Positions 12,251-15,228 of a stretch of DNA of 15,228 nucleotides are shown piece by piece. The stretch is from Acidilobaceae archaeon (lineage in GTDB: Archaea > Thermoproteota > Thermoprotei_A > Sulfolobales > Acidilobaceae), in NCBI GenBank assembly GCA_026985435.1, contig JALSQL010000033.1, positions 1 to 15,228 of the forward strand, in the 5' to 3' direction. Under the pieces are notes generated by a model that worked only from the letters and a program-made list of their open reading frames with translations, had not been told where the DNA came from and did no database searches. The position numbers were made by a program, and so were the translations under genes. Each line of letters opens with the position of its first letter. Position 1 is the first letter of the stretch.

Positions 12251-13936
12251 CTACCCATTTTCCCCGCCGAGAATATAGTCAGCCGGTATCACTGCAACCG
12301 TTGTCAACCTCTTGGAGGTGTTTTTTTGGCCGTCACTCGTGGAGCCATCTTTTTTGCGATTACTGGCGCCGCTAGCCCTGGCTAGATTTATACACTTATT
12401 AATTTTATACTTTTTAGATTTCTTAGTATCATCTCCCTTGTGCGCATTGCTCTCATCTGCTTTTTTTACCGCGACTACGTTAGTATTATAACTTACCTCG
12501 GTTTCCGGTAGCACGGCGAGGTCCACTCTCGCCTTGGTAAAGCTCTTCTTCAGCGTTGAAAGTAGCTGGGCTATTACAGCCTTTGAATGGTCGAATATAG
12601 GCGCGACAACAATATGGAGTTTGACCTTGTTGTTGCTAGTGTTATCCGAGGATATAATGGATTCGATGGCGCCTGAAATGCGTGAATAGTCGTCAATGAC
12701 TACCATCACCTCTTCGAAGGCCAATTTCTCTCCGTCCCCCTTAGGGGCGCCTTTTAGGACGTCGATTAAGAGCTGCCTAATGGTGCGGTTGGACAGCCGC
12801 CCTGCCCCGGGAAGTCCTTCGAGCATCCTGGAGGAAAGTAGAACCACGGCGCTAGCCCGATTAACGTTAGGGCGCATTCTAGATATGATCTCTCTTATTA
12901 CCTCAAGGGCGGGTTTCAGCTCCCTCTCGGCATAGCTCTTTAAGGCCTCCTCGGCGCTACCATAGCGCTCCTCGGGCTTGAACTTGAGCTGTGCTAGGGC
13001 GACTACCACTAGCATCCCATCAGAGTGGGCTTCGCAGCTTCGCTCCTCGTCTTGGTTTTCGTCTTGCCGCCTGGAGCCCGCTTGGAGGTTGGTGGCCTGC
13101 GGGTGCTTGTCGCAGCCCTCAACGCCTATGAGCTGGGCCAGCCTCGAGTATCTTTCGAGGCATTTTATAACACTGTCCACCGTGGCTGGCGGCTCCTTGA
13201 CCTCGAACTCTAGACTCTTCTTATCATTCTTCTCTGTCTCCTTCTCCACGGCTACTATGATGGGTTTACCCGGGCGGGATGGTGGCTGTACTGGCAGCTT
13301 CTGGAGGGCCTTGTGGAGTCTGCACACGCCCTCCAGGATGAAGTTGGCCAGGCCGCTGTCGGCCATGGTGAGCAGGTAGCCCACCTCTAGGGCTATGTCG
13401 AGGCAGTGAGCTCTGAGCCTGCAGCTCTCGTTTATCTCGTCTCTCTCGCCGCCGTTGCATAGGAGCTCGCGCACGCTCTCAAGGCACGTTCGGGGCTTCT
13501 GAGCATTCCTATTATCCTGCTGGCCTTCCTGTTGGCCCTCAGCCTCATTCTTGTCCTGCTGACTCTGAGCATTCCTATTATCTTGCTGGCCCTTCTCACA
13601 GTAAATCTCCAGTACCCGGACCGAGTGGGGCGGGCCAGCCTTCCTGAAGCTAGCGGCACTCTTGCCGACACTAACGTAGGTTCTCCTGAGGCCTAGGCTG
13701 TAGTCCCTCGTCGCCATTCTGACGACCTCATCGTCCGAGCTTATGTCCTCGAAGAGCTCCACTGCTGGGGGCTGCTTGATGGGATTTTCGGGATTTTCGG
13801 TGGGCTCTATGCATAGTATGTCATTCTCGATGATGTCCGAGCCGTAGAGGTAGGCTAAGTGCGGGTAAACTATAGTAACCGATGCCTCGATGAAGGGCCT
13901 AGGCCTGCCGTCCCCGCCGCCCCCCTCCGAGGCCAA
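12251..13936 (-). CDS. Unrecognised 561-residue protein, first gene of the minus-strand cassette
   Basis: I recognise no family. Secondary-structure-like patterns suggest alternating strands and helices: EASVTIVYPHLAYLYG (18-32), RRTYVSVGKSAASF (84-97), MLVVVALAQLKF (308-319), ASAVVLLSSRMLEGL (361-375), EVMVVIDDY (409-417), KLHIVVAPIFD (439-449) and VDLAVLPE (471-478). This is a Rossmann-like or other alpha/beta layout. Three hydrophilic inserts interrupt it: a Gln/Asn repeat (116-146) between C113 and C151, a second Gln/Glu-rich stretch between C275 and C301, and a Lys/Ser/Asn segment (491-544) that is AT-rich in DNA. The start is TTG 13936, after GGGGT at short spacing and about 35 nt downstream of the TATA box. 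The next gene starts 11 nt after the stop. The orientation, opposite to the Cmr genes but nested among them, argues for a Cmr-linked function; the activity is unknown. Confidence 0.78.
   Translation of the reverse strand: MASEGGGGDGRPRPFIEASVTIVYPHLAYLYGSDIIENDILCIEPTENPENPIKQPPAVELFEDISSDDEVVRMATRDYSLGLRRTYVSVGKSAASFRKAGPPHSVRVLEIYCEKGQQDNRNAQSQQDKNEAEGQQEGQQDNRNAQKPRTCLESVRELLCNGGERDEINESCRLRAHCLDIALEVGYLLTMADSGLANFILEGVCRLHKALQKLPVQPPSRPGKPIIVAVEKETEKNDKKSLEFEVKEPPATVDSVIKCLERYSRLAQLIGVEGCDKHPQATNLQAGSRRQDENQDEERSCEAHSDGMLVVVALAQLKFKPEERYGSAEEALKSYAERELKPALEVIREIISRMRPNVNRASAVVLLSSRMLEGLPGAGRLSNRTIRQLLIDVLKGAPKGDGEKLAFEEVMVVIDDYSRISGAIESIISSDNTSNNKVKLHIVVAPIFDHSKAVIAQLLSTLKKSFTKARVDLAVLPETEVSYNTNVVAVKKADESNAHKGDDTKKSKKYKINKCINLARASGASNRKKDGSTSDGQKNTSKRLTTVAVIPADYILGGENG
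13498..13591 (-). repeat. Two 28-bp direct repeats (66-bp period) encoding GQQDNRNAQ
   Basis: A 28-bp segment at 13498-13525 recurs at 13564-13591 with a single C/T difference. The 66-bp period is 22 codons. In the 561-residue protein this gives two copies of GQQDNRNAQ separated by a Gln/Glu/Asp-rich spacer (QQDKNEAEGQQE). It is an in-frame internal duplication within a Cys-bracketed loop. Confidence 0.9.
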
Positions 13937-13970
13937 GGTATACCCCGAGAGTCTTGACCGGCAGAGTTAG

Positions 13971-13983
13971 ATTTAAATTTATA
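13971..13983. promoter_or_regulatory. Divergent promoter between the minus-strand cassette and the small alpha/beta gene plus cmr1
   Basis: ATTTAAATTTATA is the only AT-rich island between the divergent starts at 13936 (minus) and 14027 (plus). ATTTAAAT (13971-13978) is a perfect palindrome, so a TATA box can be read both ways. Expected transcription starts are near 13950 leftward and 14004 rightward, leaving short leaders on each side. This single site could co-regulate the unknown cassette and the cmr1 transcript. Confidence 0.65.
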
Positions 13984-14026
13984 CTCGCACATTTTCTGGG
14001 GTTCTAGGAGTGGGGCGTAGGGGTTG

Positions 14027-14449
14027 GTGTACGCCGTTGTCATCGGGAGGCATAGGATGCTCGGCGTCCAGCTCGAGGAGCTGCGGGCCCTCGGAGTCGC
14101 CGAGATGATCCAGGTGCCGAAGATAGACGAGGACGCCATCGAGGGCCTCGTGGCGGAGTGGGCTGAGAGGGGGGTGCGCTACGTTGTAATACAAGCCCTC
14201 CCACTCAGGCTGCTCGACAAGCTCTACAAGGCCTCCCGGCGCGTGGGCATCGACCTCCTCGTTGCACACATGGAGACCGTGGCAATGGCGAGGACCAGGG
14301 AGGAGGCCGAGAGACTCGTAGCGGAGAAGCCGGAGGCTAGGACGTTCGTATCAGCGCCCGGCGACGAGTACCTACGTGTAATAGAGCATAAGGGGTGGAT
14401 GAGGATCAGGAGGCTTGAAGTAGAGCTCGAGCCCGCGCTCGGCGGGTGA
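14027..14449 (+). CDS. Unrecognised small alpha/beta protein upstream of cmr1
   Basis: Protein of 140 residues with a clean alternating strand-helix pattern. Strand MYAVVIGRHR is followed by a helix, then strand EMIQVPKI and helix DEDAIEGLVAEWAERG. Next come strand RYVVIQALPL and helix LRLLDKLYKASRRVG, strand IDLLVAHMETVAM and helix REEAERLVAEKP. A more basic C-terminal part (ARTFVSAPGDEYLRVIEHKG, then a Glu-rich end) closes the protein. This looks like a compact Rossmann-type fold, but I cannot name the family. It has no cysteine or low-complexity insert, unlike its neighbours. GTG 14027 is preferred; TTG 14024 is one codon earlier. G-rich sequence (GGAGTGGGG, GTAGGGG) precedes it. The stop overlaps the GTG start of cmr1, implying coupled translation. 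A nucleotide-binding or regulatory role in the Cmr system is inference only. Confidence 0.82.
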   Translation: MYAVVIGRHRMLGVQLEELRALGVAEMIQVPKIDEDAIEGLVAEWAERGVRYVVIQALPLRLLDKLYKASRRVGIDLLVAHMETVAMARTREEAERLVAEKPEARTFVSAPGDEYLRVIEHKGWMRIRRLEVELEPALGG

Positions 14450-15228
14450 ACCGGAAGGTGGGGCTGAGAGCCTGGGGGCGGCGGCTAGCCAGCATGGAGT
14501 TCAGGCTGGCCACTCCCCTCCTACATAGGGGGCCTCTCGGCCTCTCATTCATGCCCCGCCACCACAGCGGGAGCGCGGCCTTAAAGCCTATCCTGCCCGA
14601 CGCGAAGAGCCTCATCGGCAGGGCCCGCTGGCTCCTGAGGGCATCTCTCATAGGCTCAGTCTTCGAGGAACACCCCGGGGGCGGTGTTGTACGGGTAAGC
14701 AACCACCAGCAGGCCGAGACGCTAGCCCAAGCCTTCGGCTCGACACGCTCGGCCTCACCGCTGATAGTCAGGGTTTCATGGGAGATAAGTAATTCCATCA
14801 GCCCCGCCTACCTCCAGCCCCAAGACCTCAGCGAATGCGGTGCCGAGAAGGGTAGTGAGATATTTAGGATGCTTGGTAAGATAGGCGGGCGCATACTGGG
14901 GGGCAAGTACACAGACGACCCCTGTAGTGGCCAGAGCCAGCAGGAGCTCGGCGGCTGCGTCAACCTATGCTCAAACGGCAGCCTCAGCCCCGCGCTGGTA
15001 GAGGCGGCGATGGCAGCGGCGGTACCCAGGATACAGCTCTCCACGCACACAAGTAAAGCCCAAAGTAAGATTCTATCGCGGCTTATCGACCTGTACGCCA
15101 GCTACTTCAACACGCAGAGTAGGGGCGCTGTCGAGGCCCTCCTCCGCCAGCCCGCCAGGCCGGGCAGCCTTACGATGAAGGTAGAAGTCGTAGAGAGGCC
15201 CGGCGCTCGGCTTAGTGGTGGGGAGGAC
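14446..15228 (+). CDS. cmr1: Cmr1, tail-end RAMP subunit of type III-B complex (N-terminal part, runs off right edge)
   Basis: The frame is open for 261 codons to the window end. FRLATPLLHRG (first RAMP strand), then LPDAKSLIGRARWLLRASLIG (the Cmr1 'K-x-LRWWWRA'-like helix) and LAQAFGSTRSASPLIVRV (the FGS segment) follow the Cmr1 order, though with considerable divergence. Cmr1 caps the complex at the crRNA 3' side and helps target binding. Several cysteines appear in a polar stretch (ECGAEKGS, then PCSGQSQQELGGCVNLC), as in the other Cmr subunits here. Three starts are possible. GTG 14446 overlaps the upstream stop (GTGA). GTG 14458 has GGGTGA ahead of it. ATG 14494 sits right at the first strand. 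I use 14446 for coupling; the core begins at about codon 17 either way. Separation from the other cmr genes by a minus-strand cassette is unusual. Confidence 0.85.
   Translation, partial: MNRKVGLRAWGRRLASMEFRLATPLLHRGPLGLSFMPRHHSGSAALKPILPDAKSLIGRARWLLRASLIGSVFEEHPGGGVVRVSNHQQAETLAQAFGSTRSASPLIVRVSWEISNSISPAYLQPQDLSECGAEKGSEIFRMLGKIGGRILGGKYTDDPCSGQSQQELGGCVNLCSNGSLSPALVEAAMAAAVPRIQLSTHTSKAQSKILSRLIDLYASYFNTQSRGAVEALLRQPARPGSLTMKVEVVERPGARLSGGED

Noticed and set aside
12240..12260. The two cassette genes as one gene split by a frameshift
   Set aside because: The junction has its own stop, a GGTGGAG ribosome-binding site and an ATG, and the downstream frame is closed by a stop at about 12281. 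Two separate coupled genes fit better.
13018..13044. R-S-C-E-A-H in the 561-residue protein as a HEPN RX4-6H motif
   Set aside because: It sits in a Gln/Glu-rich disordered-looking loop rather than in a long helix, and no HEPN-like helical context surrounds it.

Overview
The window looks like chromosomal DNA of a hyperthermophilic crenarchaeote (Thermoproteota). The evidence is AT-rich TATA/BRE-like promoter islands in otherwise GC-rich sequence, many GTG and TTG starts with G-rich Shine-Dalgarno sites, heavy use of AGG/AGA arginine and ATA isoleucine codons, tightly overlapping genes, a TrpB2-type tryptophan synthase, and a complete set of type III-B (Cmr) CRISPR-Cas subunits in crenarchaeal style. 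A Desulfurococcales/Pyrodictiaceae-like host is a guess from style only. I see no rRNA, tRNA, CRISPR array or insertion sequence.

Layout. Bases 1-403 (minus) are the N-terminal part of trpB2. Bases 572-1407 (plus) are a MntA/HepT-type nucleotidyltransferase-HEPN toxin-antitoxin pair, with a possible small leader ORF just upstream. Bases 1475-2260 (plus) encode a six-helix YhhQ/VUT-type queuosine-precursor transporter. From a strong TATA box at about 2301 runs the main Cmr operon: cmr4 (2348), cmr5 (3585), cmr6 (4391), cmr2/cas10 (5430) and cmr3 (9302-10540). These genes overlap or are separated by only 2 nt. Converging on cmr3 with a 7-nt gap is a two-gene minus-strand cassette (12239-10548 and 13936-12251) encoding two unrecognised proteins of 563 and 561 residues. 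A divergent promoter at about 13970 separates the cassette from a plus-strand pair: an unrecognised small alpha/beta protein (14027-14449) and the N-terminal part of cmr1 (14446 to the window end).

How the genes work together. Cmr1 to Cmr6 build the crRNA-guided type III-B effector. Cmr4 keeps the aspartate that cuts target RNA. Cmr2 keeps its GGDD cyclase motif but has lost the HD nuclease residues. The complex should therefore cut RNA and make cyclic oligoadenylate, but not cut DNA with an HD domain. No standard CARF-HEPN (Csx1/Csm6) effector is recognisable in the window, which makes the two large proteins embedded in the locus, and possibly the small alpha/beta protein, the best candidates for signal-dependent effectors or Cmr accessory subunits.

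The most unusual feature is shared by the Cmr proteins and the two cassette proteins. Most are oversized because of hydrophilic, low-complexity, often AT-rich insertions (Gly/Gln, Lys/Ser/Glu or Asn rich), and these insertions are repeatedly bracketed by cysteines. The cysteine-free neighbours (transporter, HepT, small alpha/beta protein) lack this. It suggests disulfide-stapled loops or another locus-specific adaptation, and it ties the unknown pair to the Cmr machine.
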